Shown here piece after piece: positions 20,401-28,703 of a DNA stretch of 50,400 nt. The translations under genes and the position numbers were made by a program. Position 1 is the first letter of the stretch; every line of letters begins with the position of its first letter. Source of the stretch: Allosphingosinicella sp. (GTDB taxonomy: Bacteria > Pseudomonadota > Alphaproteobacteria > Sphingomonadales > Sphingomonadaceae); assembly GCA_030447665.1 (NCBI GenBank), contig JAUJOJ010000021.1, positions 1,434 to 51,833 on the forward strand, written 5' to 3'. The notes beneath the pieces were generated by a model. It saw nothing but the letters and a program-made list of their open reading frames with translations, made no database searches and had not been told where the DNA came from.

Positions 20401-21032
20401 TCGACGATTATCTGCGCAACCGCGTCAATGAGGTGATCGAGGAGCTTCCGCTCGGCCGGGTGGAGAACCAGCAATATATCCACTACCGCAAGGGCTCGCT
20501 GGCCATGTACCTGCTTCAGGAGCGGCTCGGCGAGGATGCGGTGAACCGCGCGCTCCGGACCGTGCTCGGGAAGTACAAGTTCAAGGGTGCGCCCTACCCC
20601 CGGTCCCTCGACGTCATTCATGCTTTGAGGGCTGAGGCCAAGACTCCGGGAAGACCAGGCACTGATCACCGACCTGTTGGAGCGGATCACGATCTATGAC
20701 CTCAAGGTTGCCGAACCCACCGCAGTGAGGCGAGCGGACGGCAAGTGGGAGGTGACGGTGCCGGTGGAGGCGAAGAAGTTCTACGCGAACGGCCGGGCAA
20801 GGAAACGGAGACGCGACTGGCCGAACGCATCGAGGTCGGCCTCTTCACCGCCGAACCCGGCCGCGGCGCCTTTAACAGACAGGACGTGATCCGGATGGAA
20901 CGGCAGCCGATCCGCTCCGGCCGGCAGGTGCTGAAATTCGTGACCGACAGGAAGCCGACCCACGCCGGTGTCGATCCCTATAATTTCTACATCGATCGCG
21001 ACTCAGCCGACAATGTGGTGCCGGTGGCCTGA
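17450..21032 (+). pseudogene. ABC-2 permease fused to M1 family aminopeptidase, frameshifted in the peptidase part
   Basis: The N-terminal half has two sets of membrane segments typical of ABC-2 permeases: starts MFLQVAKFEFAYQRS, then a cytoplasmic linker rich in Lys, Arg, Ala and Pro, then AIRTKFEMRQIFRSPAYVVLL. After the last membrane helix (near 19150-19210) a periplasmic M1 aminopeptidase follows, with the zinc motif HELAHQYWGHQ (around 20240-20275) and the third ligand Glu in LLVETLSQYSAL. Such ABC permease/M1 fusions are known in sphingomonads and relatives. The frame is lost near 19882, 19983, 20647 and 20797. Three breaks are missing bases and one is an extra G, mostly in G runs. Repair gives one polypeptide of about 1190 aa ending VPVA at 21032. 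The role may be processing or export of peptides or membrane proteins (inference). Confidence 0.85.
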
Positions 21033-21085
21033 GCGGTGGTCGGGTGATGTGGCGAGGCGCCGACTTCCCGATCGAGATGCTTCGT

Positions 21086-22093
21086 TCAGCCGGCGACGAC
21101 CGTCTGCTCGATGGTGCCGAAGATCGGGTGGCCGTGATCGTCGTCCATCGAAATGCGGACGATGTCGCCCCGGGCGAGGAAGCCGGTCGAGGGCTGGCCC
21201 TCGATGATGGTCTCGACGGTCCTCACTTCAGCGATGCAGCTATAGCCGAGGCCGCCTTGCGCGATCGGCTTGCCGGGACCGCCATCGGCGCCTCGGTTGG
21301 AGACGGTGCCGGAGCCGACGATCGATCCGGCAGCAAGGTTCCTGGTTTTGGCCAAGTGCGCGACGAGCGTGCCGAAATCGAAGGTCATGTCGACGCCCGC
21401 ATCGGCGCGTCCGAACGGCTGGCCGTTCAGATCGACTTTCAGCGGGCCGTGGAGCTTGCCGCCCCGCCAGCGGTCGCCGAGTTCGTCGGGCGTGACGAGC
21501 ACCGGCGACAGCGCGGAAGCGGGCTTGGACTGCAGGAAGCCGAAGCCCTTGGCGAGCTCGGCCGGGATGAGATTTCGAAGCGATACGTCGTTGACCAGCC
21601 CGACGAGGAGGATGTGCTGGAGCGCCTGCTCGCGAGTCACGCCGCGAGGCACGTCTCCCGTGACGACGACCACCTCGGCCTCGAAGTCGCAGCCCCAGCT
21701 CTCGTCCGCCAGCGGAATGGGATCGCGAGGGCCCAGCATCTCGTCCGACGCGCCCTGGTACATGAGCGGATCGGTCCAGAAGCTCTCGGGCATTTCCGCT
21801 CCCCTCGCCTGCCGGACGAGCTGGACATGGTTCACATAAGCCGAGCCGTCCGCCCATTGATAGGCGCGCGGCAGCGGCGCCGCCGCCTGCCGTTCGTGAA
21901 AGCGCATCATGGGAATGGCTTCATGCGCAAGATCGGTCGCCAGGAGCTGGAGCTGAGGCGCGACATAGGTCCAATTGTCCAGGGCGGCCTGAAGCGTGGG
22001 GGCGATGTGGGCGGCGTCGGCGCACCAGGCGAGGTCGCGGCTTACCACGACCAGTCGGCCGTCACGGCCCGATTTCAGGGAACCTAGCTTCAT
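21086..22093 (-). CDS. Fumarylacetoacetate hydrolase family protein
   Basis: This 335-aa protein of the FAH superfamily cleaves a carbon-carbon bond in, or decarboxylates, beta-diketo or related acids with a divalent metal. Recognisable are the N-terminal domain MKLGSLKSGRDGRLVVVSRD, then the catalytic core with LADESWGCDFEAEVVVVTGDVP (metal-binding acidic residues), LVGLVNDVSLRNLIP, and GSGTVSNRGADGGPGKPI. The length and N-terminal domain match the fumarylacetoacetase-like group annotated in tyrosine or homogentisate catabolism, but no other genes of that pathway are nearby. The start at 22093 is supported by GGGAGAGCGGAA just upstream; the longer frame would translate the REP pair. The gene is divergent from mmsA. 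Confidence 0.9.
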   Translation of the reverse strand: MKLGSLKSGRDGRLVVVSRDLAWCADAAHIAPTLQAALDNWTYVAPQLQLLATDLAHEAIPMMRFHERQAAAPLPRAYQWADGSAYVNHVQLVRQARGAEMPESFWTDPLMYQGASDEMLGPRDPIPLADESWGCDFEAEVVVVTGDVPRGVTREQALQHILLVGLVNDVSLRNLIPAELAKGFGFLQSKPASALSPVLVTPDELGDRWRGGKLHGPLKVDLNGQPFGRADAGVDMTFDFGTLVAHLAKTRNLAAGSIVGSGTVSNRGADGGPGKPIAQGGLGYSCIAEVRTVETIIEGQPSTGFLARGDIVRISMDDDHGHPIFGTIEQTVVAG

Positions 22094-22109
22094 TTCCGCT
22101 CTCCCGTCA

Positions 22110-22186
22110 CCCCGGACTTGATCCGGGGCCCACCTTCTTGTCGTGCCGCCTTGAAGGAAAGGTGGATGCCGGATCAAGTCCGGCAT
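22110..22186. repeat. Inverted pair of REP-like palindromes
   Basis: The first hairpin is CCCCGGA/TCCGGGG (22110-22116 and 22122-22128) with loop CTTGA. The second is ATGCCGGA/TCCGGCAT (22166-22173 and 22179-22186) with loop TCAAG. The loops are complementary, so the two are opposite orientations of one repeat, a BIME-like layout. They occupy the spacer between the divergent FAH-family gene and mmsA. A single copy of the same type is at 2664-2682. Confidence 0.7.
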
Positions 22187-22268
22187 GACGGTTCTTGGGC
22201 CGCTGGCATTTGCCGCGCGGCTTGGCTAGGGCTCGCCCACATCCATTTTGCAGATCCAGGGACCATCC

Positions 22269-23768
22269 ATGCGGAAGATCGATCATTTCATCGGCGGCGC
22301 CTCCTATGCGTCCGGCGAGCGGCAAGGAGACGTGTTCGACCCGAACAATGGCGGCGTGCAGGCCCGCGTCGGCCTCGGCACCGCGGCCGATCTCGCCCGC
22401 GCGATGGACAATGCCCGCGCCGCGCAACCCGCCTGGGCCGCGACCAATCCGCAGCGCCGCGCCCGCGTGATGTTCAAGTTCAAGGAGCTGGTCGAAGCGA
22501 ACATGGATTCGCTCGCGCACCTCTTGTCCTCCGAGCACGGCAAGGTGATCGCCGACGCCAAGGGCGACGTGCAGCGCGGCCTCGAGGTGATCGAATTCGC
22601 CTGCGGCATCCCGCATGCGCTGAAGGGGGAATATACTCAAGGCGCCGGCCCCGGCATCGATGTTTATTCGATGCGCCAGCCGCTCGGCATCGTCGCCGGC
22701 ATCACCCCGTTCAACTTCCCGGCGATGATCCCGATGTGGATGTTCGGCGTCGCGATCGCCTGCGGCAACGCGTTCATCCTGAAGCCGTCGGAGCGCGACC
22801 CGTCGGTGCCGGTGCGCCTGGCTGAACTGATGCAGGAAGCCGGGCTTCCTGACGGCATCCTCCAGGTCGTTCACGGCGACAAGGAGATGGTCGATGCCAT
22901 CCTCGACGAGGAGGACATCAAGGCGGTGAGCTTCGTCGGTTCGTCCGACATCGCCCAATATATCTACAGCCGCGGCACTCAGAACGGCAAGCGCGTACAG
23001 GCCTTCGGCGGTGCCAAGAATCACGGCATCGTCATGCCCGACGCCGATCTCGATCAGGTGGTGAACGACCTTGCCGGCGCCGCGTTCGGCTCGGCCGGGG
23101 AGCGCTGCATGGCGCTGCCGGTGGTCGTGCCCGTCGGGGATAAGACCGCTGACAATCTGCGCGAGAAGCTGATCCCGGCGATCAATGCCTTGCGCGTCGG
23201 CGTCTCGACCGATGGCGAAGCGCATTACGGCCCGGTCGTCACCGCCGTGCACAAGCAGCGGATCGAAAGCTGGCATATCCAGATGTGCGTCGACGAGGGC
23301 GGCGAGCTCGTCGTGGACGGCCGCGGCTTCTCGCTCCAGGGTCACGAGGAAGGCTTCTTCATCGGCCCGACCTTCTTCGATCGGGTGAAGCCCGATTTCC
23401 GCTCCTACCAGGAGGAGATTTTCGGGCCCGTCCTCCAGATGGTCCGCGCAAGCAGCTTCGATGAGGCGGTCCGCCTCCCCTCCGATCATCAATATGGCAA
23501 CGGCGTCGCGATCTTCACCCGCAACGGCCATGCCGCCCGCGAGTTCGCCAATCGCGTCCAGGTCGGCATGGTCGGCGTCAACGTGCCGATCCCGGTGCCG
23601 GTCGCCTACCACACATTCGGCGGCTGGAAGCGCTCGGGCTTTGGCGACATCAACCAGCACGGCATGGAAGGCGTCCGCTTCTACACCAAGACGAAGACGA
23701 TCACGCAGCGCTGGCCGGACGGCTCCGTGACCGGCGAGAACGCCTTCGTCATCCCGACGATGGGGTGA
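22269..23768 (+). CDS. mmsA: CoA-acylating methylmalonate-semialdehyde dehydrogenase
   Basis: MmsA oxidises methylmalonate semialdehyde (and malonate semialdehyde) with NAD and CoA to propionyl-CoA (or acetyl-CoA) and CO2, the last step of valine breakdown. The 499-aa length is exactly that of the family. Evidence includes MRKIDHFIGG at the N-terminus, SSEHGKVIADAKGD, ITPFNFPAMIPMWMF, KPSERDPSVP, FVGSSDIAQYIYS, GAKNHGIVMPDAD, and the catalytic cysteine in FGSAGERCMAL near residue 280. The start ATG 22269 matches family N-termini; the upstream TTG at 22248 is unlikely. It is the first gene of a tight operon ending with mmsB at 28604. The REP pair lies in its leader. Confidence 0.97.
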   Translation: MRKIDHFIGGASYASGERQGDVFDPNNGGVQARVGLGTAADLARAMDNARAAQPAWAATNPQRRARVMFKFKELVEANMDSLAHLLSSEHGKVIADAKGDVQRGLEVIEFACGIPHALKGEYTQGAGPGIDVYSMRQPLGIVAGITPFNFPAMIPMWMFGVAIACGNAFILKPSERDPSVPVRLAELMQEAGLPDGILQVVHGDKEMVDAILDEEDIKAVSFVGSSDIAQYIYSRGTQNGKRVQAFGGAKNHGIVMPDADLDQVVNDLAGAAFGSAGERCMALPVVVPVGDKTADNLREKLIPAINALRVGVSTDGEAHYGPVVTAVHKQRIESWHIQMCVDEGGELVVDGRGFSLQGHEEGFFIGPTFFDRVKPDFRSYQEEIFGPVLQMVRASSFDEAVRLPSDHQYGNGVAIFTRNGHAAREFANRVQVGMVGVNVPIPVPVAYHTFGGWKRSGFGDINQHGMEGVRFYTKTKTITQRWPDGSVTGENAFVIPTMG

Positions 23769-23772
23769 TCCC

Positions 23773-24720
23773 TTGTTGAGGCTATTGACCCTCCTACTGC
23801 TCGGCGCGTGCAGCACGGTGGCCGCCGAAGCGCCGGCCAGTGCGGAAAAGCGGATTGCCGTCACCTTCGACGATGTGCCGCGCGGGCCGGGCGCGTTCCT
23901 GACGCTGGAGGAGCGGACCAAGCGGCTCCTCGCTGCTCTGAAGGACGCCCGCGTCAAACAGGCGGCGTTCTTCGTCAATCCGGGGCGTCTCGCCGATCCT
24001 GAAAGTGCCGGCGGAGAAGCGAGGATCTCAGCCTATGGCAAAGCGGGCCACGTGCTCGCGAACCACTCATTCAGCCACCCGCGCCTCAAGGCCACTCCCG
24101 CCGCCGACTATCTCGCCGACATCGACAAGGCCGAGGCATGGCTGAAGGGTCGCCCAAGCCGGCGCCCCTGGTTCCGTTTCCCGTTCCTTGACGAGGGCGG
24201 ACGGGACAAGGCAAAGCGCGACGCCGTCCGAGCGGGTCTCAAGGCGCGCGGCCTTCAGAACGGTTATGTCACCGTCGAGGCATCCGACTGGAACATGGAG
24301 CAATTGGCGAGCAACGCGCGCAAGGCAGGCAAGCAGATCGACATGGCCGCGCTTCGCGACCTTTACGTTGAAAGCCATGTCGAGGCTGCGGAATTCTACG
24401 ATGGCCTCGCGCGCCGGACGCTTGGCCGTTCGCCCGCCCATGTCCTGCTGCTGCACGAGAACGACCTCGCGGCCCTTTTTGTCCCCGACCTCGTTGCTGC
24501 GCTTCGCCGGGCGGGCTGGCAGATCGTGACTGCCGATGAGGCTTTTCGAGACCCGATCGCCGCCGCCGCGCCCGATGTTCCCACCGCTCAAGGAACGCTC
24601 ACTGAAGCGCTGGCGTGGGAGAAAGGCCTTCCCGTCCCGCGTTGGTACGAACGCAACGATGTCCGCCTCGCCAGCGCACTTTTCGCCGAGCGCGTGTTGA
24701 AGGAAAAGCCCGCACAATGA
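23773..24720 (+). CDS. Polysaccharide deacetylase family protein (NodB-like)
   Basis: This 315-aa protein has an N-terminal signal (LLRLLTLLLLGACST) that looks like a lipoprotein signal with LGAC as lipobox. The NodB homology motifs are IAVTFDDVPRG (metal Asp), QAAFFVNPG, and NHSFSHPRL with the HxxxH metal pair; PWFRFPFLDEGG fits motif 3. It therefore probably removes acyl groups from an envelope polysaccharide or another substrate. The likely start is TTG at 23773, four bases after the mmsA stop; no ATG fits the signal peptide. Its stop overlaps the acyl-CoA dehydrogenase start in an ATGA. A deacetylase within a valine-degradation operon is unexpected. Confidence 0.85.
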   Translation: MLRLLTLLLLGACSTVAAEAPASAEKRIAVTFDDVPRGPGAFLTLEERTKRLLAALKDARVKQAAFFVNPGRLADPESAGGEARISAYGKAGHVLANHSFSHPRLKATPAADYLADIDKAEAWLKGRPSRRPWFRFPFLDEGGRDKAKRDAVRAGLKARGLQNGYVTVEASDWNMEQLASNARKAGKQIDMAALRDLYVESHVEAAEFYDGLARRTLGRSPAHVLLLHENDLAALFVPDLVAALRRAGWQIVTADEAFRDPIAAAAPDVPTAQGTLTEALAWEKGLPVPRWYERNDVRLASALFAERVLKEKPAQ

Positions 24721-25862
24721 CCAGCCAGTTCGATCTTAACGACGAACAGCGCCAGATCCAGGAATTGGCGCAGCAATTCACCGCCGATGCGCTGACGCCG
24801 TTCGCGGGCGAGTGGGACGAGAAGCATATCTTCCCGCGCGACACGATCCGGCAGGCAGCCGAACTCGGCTTCGGCGCGATCTACGTGTCCGAAGAAAGCG
24901 GCGGCATCGGGCTCGGCCGCCTCGAATCCGCGCTGATCATGGAAGCCATGGCTTATGGCGATCCTTCGACCTCGGCCTTCATCTCGATCCACAACATGGC
25001 TGCCTGGATGATCGATCGCTTCGGTTCGGCGACGGTGAAGCAGAAGTATCTGCCGCAGATGGTGACCATGGAACAGCTCGGCAGCTACTGCCTTACCGAG
25101 CCCGGCTCCGGATCCGACGCCGCGGCGCTGAAGACGCGGGCGGTCAGGCAAGGCGATCATTATGTCGTCAATGGCTCGAAGGCGTTCATTTCCGGCGGCG
25201 GCGAGAATGAGATCTACGTCACCATGGCTCGCACCGGCGCTGAAGGCCCGAAGGGGATCAGTGCGCTCGTTGTCGAAAAGGATATGCCGGGCGTCAGCTT
25301 CGGCGCGCAGGAAAGGAAGCTCGGCTGGCATTCGCAGCCGACCTGCCAGGTCAATTTCGACGACGTGCGCGTGCCGGCGGAGAATCTCGTCGGCGCCGAG
25401 GGCGAGGGCTTCCGCATCGCCATGATGGGCCTCGACGGCGGCCGGCTCAACATCGGCGCCTGCTCGCTGGGCGGTGCGCAGCGCTGCCTCGACGAGGCAG
25501 TGCGCTACACCAAGGATCGCAAGGCGTTCGGACAGGTGATCGCCGATTTCCAGGCGACGCAGTTCACGCTGGCGGACATGGAAACCGAACTCCAGGCGGC
25601 CCGCATGCTGCTCTACGCCGCCGCCGTGAAGGTGACCGAGAACGCTCCCGACAAAACCCGCTTCGCGGCGATGGCCAAGCGTCTCGCGACCGACACCGGC
25701 AGCTCCGTCGTCGACCGCGCGCTCCAGCTCCACGGCGGCTACGGCTATCTTCAGGATTATCCGGTCGAGCGCTTCTGGCGCGACCTGCGCGTGCACTCGA
25801 TCCTGGAAGGCACCAACCAGATCATGCGCGTGATCGTCGGCCGGGACATGCTGCGCCAGTGA
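24717..25862 (+). CDS. Acyl-CoA dehydrogenase, probably isobutyryl-CoA dehydrogenase
   Basis: This FAD enzyme oxidises an acyl-CoA at alpha-beta carbons and passes electrons to ETF. The 381-aa protein has the normal N-terminal helical domain (FDLNDEQRQIQELAQQF), the signature YCLTEPGSGSDAAAL, the FAD-stacking region AFISGGGENEIYVTMAR, and the second signature LQLHGGYGYLQDYPVERFWRD. The catalytic Glu is the one in HSILEGTNQIMR near the C-terminus. The context of mmsA, 3-hydroxyisobutyryl-CoA hydrolase and mmsB makes isobutyryl-CoA the likely substrate (inference from operon). The ATG at 24717 overlaps the deacetylase stop; its stop overlaps the GTG of the next gene. Confidence 0.93.
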   Translation: MTSQFDLNDEQRQIQELAQQFTADALTPFAGEWDEKHIFPRDTIRQAAELGFGAIYVSEESGGIGLGRLESALIMEAMAYGDPSTSAFISIHNMAAWMIDRFGSATVKQKYLPQMVTMEQLGSYCLTEPGSGSDAAALKTRAVRQGDHYVVNGSKAFISGGGENEIYVTMARTGAEGPKGISALVVEKDMPGVSFGAQERKLGWHSQPTCQVNFDDVRVPAENLVGAEGEGFRIAMMGLDGGRLNIGACSLGGAQRCLDEAVRYTKDRKAFGQVIADFQATQFTLADMETELQAARMLLYAAAVKVTENAPDKTRFAAMAKRLATDTGSSVVDRALQLHGGYGYLQDYPVERFWRDLRVHSILEGTNQIMRVIVGRDMLRQ

Positions 25863-26920
25863 CCGACCTCCTCACGGCCGTCGAAGGCAAGGTCGGGCGC
25901 ATCAGGCTCAATCGGCCCAAGGCGCTGCATGCGCTCACCAAGGAGATGTGCAGCGCCATGACCGAGGCGCTGGTCGCCTGGCGTTCCGATCTCGCCGTCG
26001 AGGCGGTGACGATCGATCATGCGGAGGGCCGCGGCTTTTGCGCCGGGGGGGACGTGCGGATGCTGGCGGAGAGCGGGGCGACGGACGGAGCCGAGGCGCG
26101 CGCCTTCTTCTTCGTCGAATACCGGCTCAATCACCTGCTCTTCACCTATGCCAAGCCGACGATCGCCTTCATGGACGGGATCACGATGGGCGGCGGCGTC
26201 GGCATTTCGCAGCCGTGCCGGCACCGCATCGCCACCGAGACTACGCGCTTCGCCATGCCCGAGACGGCGCTCGGCCTGTTCCCGGATGTCGGCGGCGGGT
26301 GGTACCTGTCCCGCCTTCCCGGGCGCGTCGGGCACTTCCTGGCGCTGACGGGCGCCCGCCTGGACGGCGCCGAGTGCCACCATCTCGGCCTTGCCACCCA
26401 TTATATCCCAAGCGAGGCACTCGACGGCGTCAAGGAGCGGATCGGCGCCGAGCCCGAGCGTCTGGAAAGCATTCTTGCCGAAGCAAGCATAAAGCCGCCG
26501 CCTGCCCGCATCGCTGCCAACATGGACCGGATCAACGCTGCCTTCGCATCCAACCAATTGGAGGACGTGCTTGCGGCCCTGGAGGCGGACGGCTCCGACT
26601 GGGCGAGGACCGAGCTCGAGACGTTGAGCTGCAAGAGCCCGCAAGCCTGCAAGGTCTCGCTCCGGCTGCTCTCGGACGGCGCGAAGATGCAAGATTTTGC
26701 CGATGAGATGCGGCAGGAATATGCGGTCGCGGCGCACGTGGTGCAACGCCACGATTTCGCCGAGGGCGTTCGTTCCGTGCTGGTCGACAAGGACAATCAG
26801 CCGAACTGGGACCCGGAAACGCCGAGCAAGGTCACCGACCACATGATCGACACGATCTTCGCGCCCATGCCTGAAGGGCAGGAATGGTCGCCGCTTTCCA
26901 CCGATGGGGCCAAGCCATGA
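25859..26920 (+). CDS. 3-hydroxyisobutyryl-CoA hydrolase (enoyl-CoA hydratase/isomerase family)
   Basis: This 353-aa crotonase-fold enzyme hydrolyses 3-hydroxyisobutyryl-CoA to the free acid, the step that releases CoA in valine catabolism. The length exceeds plain hydratases, as is typical of HIBCH. Oxyanion-hole segments are [13 protein letters not shown] and [13 protein letters not shown]. The HIBCH hallmark [25 protein letters not shown] carries the catalytic Glu and Asp. The C-terminal part includes [39 protein letters not shown], split here only by description. GTG 25859 overlaps the previous stop, and its stop overlaps the next ATG, so translation is coupled along the operon. Confidence 0.93.
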   Translation: MTDLLTAVEGKVGRIRLNRPKALHALTKEMCSAMTEALVAWRSDLAVEAVTIDHAEGRGFCAGGDVRMLAESGATDGAEARAFFFVEYRLNHLLFTYAKPTIAFMDGITMGGGVGISQPCRHRIATETTRFAMPETALGLFPDVGGGWYLSRLPGRVGHFLALTGARLDGAECHHLGLATHYIPSEALDGVKERIGAEPERLESILAEASIKPPPARIAANMDRINAAFASNQLEDVLAALEADGSDWARTELETLSCKSPQACKVSLRLLSDGAKMQDFADEMRQEYAVAAHVVQRHDFAEGVRSVLVDKDNQPNWDPETPSKVTDHMIDTIFAPMPEGQEWSPLSTDGAKP

Positions 26921-27690
26921 CTTATGAGAACATCCTGGTCGAACAGCGCGGGGCGGTGACGCTCATCACATTGAACCGGCCTAAGGCGCTGAATGCGCTG
27001 AACAGCGCGGTATTGCGCGAGCTGATCGCCGCCTTCGCCGCCTATGACGGCGACGAAAGCCAGCTTTGCGCGGTGCTGACCGGAAGCGAAAAGGCGTTCG
27101 CCGCGGGCGCCGACATCAAGGAGATGGCGGAGCAAGGCTTTGCCAGCATGTACGCCTCCAACTTCTTCCAGGGCTGGGAGAAGGTGACGGCGACGCGCAA
27201 GCCGTGGATCGCGGCGGTGGCCGGCTATGCGCTCGGCGGCGGCTGCGAAGTGGCGATGATGGCGGACTTCATCGTCGCCGGCGACAATGCCCAGTTCGGC
27301 CAGCCCGAGATCAAGCTCGGCGTCACGCCGGGCATGGGCGGATCGCAGCGGCTTACCCATGCCGTCGGCAAGGCCAAGGCGATGGAGATGTGCCTTACCG
27401 GCCGGATGATGGGTGCCGAGGAAGCGGAGCGGTCGGGCCTGGTGGCGCGCGTGGTGCCGGTGGCGAACCTGCTCGAGGAAGCGCTGAAAACCGCCGAGCA
27501 GATTGCGGGCATGGCGCCGCTCGCCGCGATCGCGACCAAGGAGCAGGTCAACGCCGCCTACGAGATGAGCCTTGCCCAGGGCATCGTCTTCGAGCGGCGG
27601 CTGTTCCACGGCCTGTTCGGAACCCAGGACCAGAAGGAAGGGATGAGCGCCTTCGTCGACAAGCGTAAGGCCGATTGGAAGGGACGCTGA
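26917..27690 (+). CDS. Enoyl-CoA hydratase
   Basis: This 257-aa crotonase-family enzyme adds water to enoyl-CoAs; in this operon the expected substrate is methacrylyl-CoA, the product of isobutyryl-CoA dehydrogenase. Key segments are [24 protein letters not shown] (first oxyanion loop), [17 protein letters not shown] with the first catalytic Glu, and [20 protein letters not shown] with the second. The C-terminus [21 protein letters not shown] is standard. ATG 26917 overlaps the preceding stop by four bases. mmsB follows after two bases. Confidence 0.94.
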   Translation: MTYENILVEQRGAVTLITLNRPKALNALNSAVLRELIAAFAAYDGDESQLCAVLTGSEKAFAAGADIKEMAEQGFASMYASNFFQGWEKVTATRKPWIAAVAGYALGGGCEVAMMADFIVAGDNAQFGQPEIKLGVTPGMGGSQRLTHAVGKAKAMEMCLTGRMMGAEEAERSGLVARVVPVANLLEEALKTAEQIAGMAPLAAIATKEQVNAAYEMSLAQGIVFERRLFHGLFGTQDQKEGMSAFVDKRKADWKGR

Positions 27691-27692
27691 GC

Positions 27693-28604
27693 ATGGCACG
27701 GATCGCGTTTATCGGGCTCGGCAATATGGGCGGAGGGATGGCCGCGAACCTGGCAAAGGCGGGCCACGATTTGCGCGCCTTCGATCTTTCGGAAGCGGCG
27801 CTCGCCAAGGCGGAGGAGCGCGGGTGCAAGCGGGCCGCTTCCGCCGCCGACGCCTTGCAGGATGCCGAGGCCGTGGTGACGATGCTTCCGGCCGGCAAGC
27901 ACGTGCGGGAGGTCTATGAGAGCAGCGTGCTTGGGCAGGCCCCGGCCAGCGCGATCCTGATCGACTGTTCCACCATCGACGTCGCCACCGCCCGGGAGGA
28001 GATCGAAAAGGCGGAGGGCCAGGGCTATAAGATGGTCGATGCGCCCGTGTCGGGCGGCATCGCTGCGGCGGAGGCGGGCTCCCTCACCTTCATGGTCGGC
28101 GGCACCGATGAGGCTTTCGAGCGTGCCAAGCCGTTCCTCAAGATCATGGGCAAGGCGGTGATCCACGCCGGCGGGCCGGGCGCAGGCCAGGCCGCCAAGA
28201 TCTGCAACAACATGCTGCTCGGCGCTTCGATGATCGCGACATGCGAGACGTTCGTGCTGGCGATGAAGCTTGGGCTCGACCCGCAGACCTTCTTCGACAT
28301 CTCGAGCCAAGCCTCCGGCCAGTGCTGGTCGATGACGAGTTACTGTCCGGTCCCCGGCGTCGGCCCCGCCACGCCTGCCGATCGCGACTATGAAGGGGGG
28401 TTCGCGGCGGCTTTGATGCTGAAGGACCTCCGCCTCGCGATGGAGGCCGCGCAGAGCGTCGACTCCTACACGCCCATGGGAGCCCATGCCGAGGAGCTCT
28501 ACACGCGCTTTGCCGAGAAGCTCGGCGGCTCGGGCAAGGACTTTTCCGGCATCATCAAGATGATCGACGACAGCTGGGCGCCGCCAGCTCTCGACTCTCG
28601 GTGA
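27693..28604 (+). CDS. mmsB: 3-hydroxyisobutyrate dehydrogenase
   Basis: MmsB oxidises 3-hydroxyisobutyrate with NAD to methylmalonate semialdehyde, the substrate of MmsA at the head of the operon. The 303-aa protein starts with the Rossmann motif FIGLGNMGGGMAANLAKAGH (residues 5-24). It has the substrate-binding signature VDAPVSGGIAAAEAGSL and the catalytic Lys in GQAAKICNNMLLG. The active-site region YCPVPGVGPATPADRDYEGG is characteristic of hydroxyisobutyrate rather than tartronate-semialdehyde enzymes. ATG 27693 sits two bases after the hydratase stop. A GCCGGC-TGTCT-GCCGGC palindrome lies in the spacer after the gene (around 28660), possibly a weak terminator. Confidence 0.96.
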   Translation: MARIAFIGLGNMGGGMAANLAKAGHDLRAFDLSEAALAKAEERGCKRAASAADALQDAEAVVTMLPAGKHVREVYESSVLGQAPASAILIDCSTIDVATAREEIEKAEGQGYKMVDAPVSGGIAAAEAGSLTFMVGGTDEAFERAKPFLKIMGKAVIHAGGPGAGQAAKICNNMLLGASMIATCETFVLAMKLGLDPQTFFDISSQASGQCWSMTSYCPVPGVGPATPADRDYEGGFAAALMLKDLRLAMEAAQSVDSYTPMGAHAEELYTRFAEKLGGSGKDFSGIIKMIDDSWAPPALDSR

Positions 28605-28703
28605 GACCGAGATTCACGGCAAGTCATTGAAGGTTCAGCCCCTTTCTGGCAAAGGCCGGCTGTCTGCCGGCGTTGCCGCAATCCCCTAGCATTGAGGTTT
28701 TCG

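Noticed and set aside
28655..28680. GCCGGC repeat after mmsB as an intrinsic terminator
   Set aside because: The hairpin is short and has no T-tract; it may be chance in GC-rich DNA.
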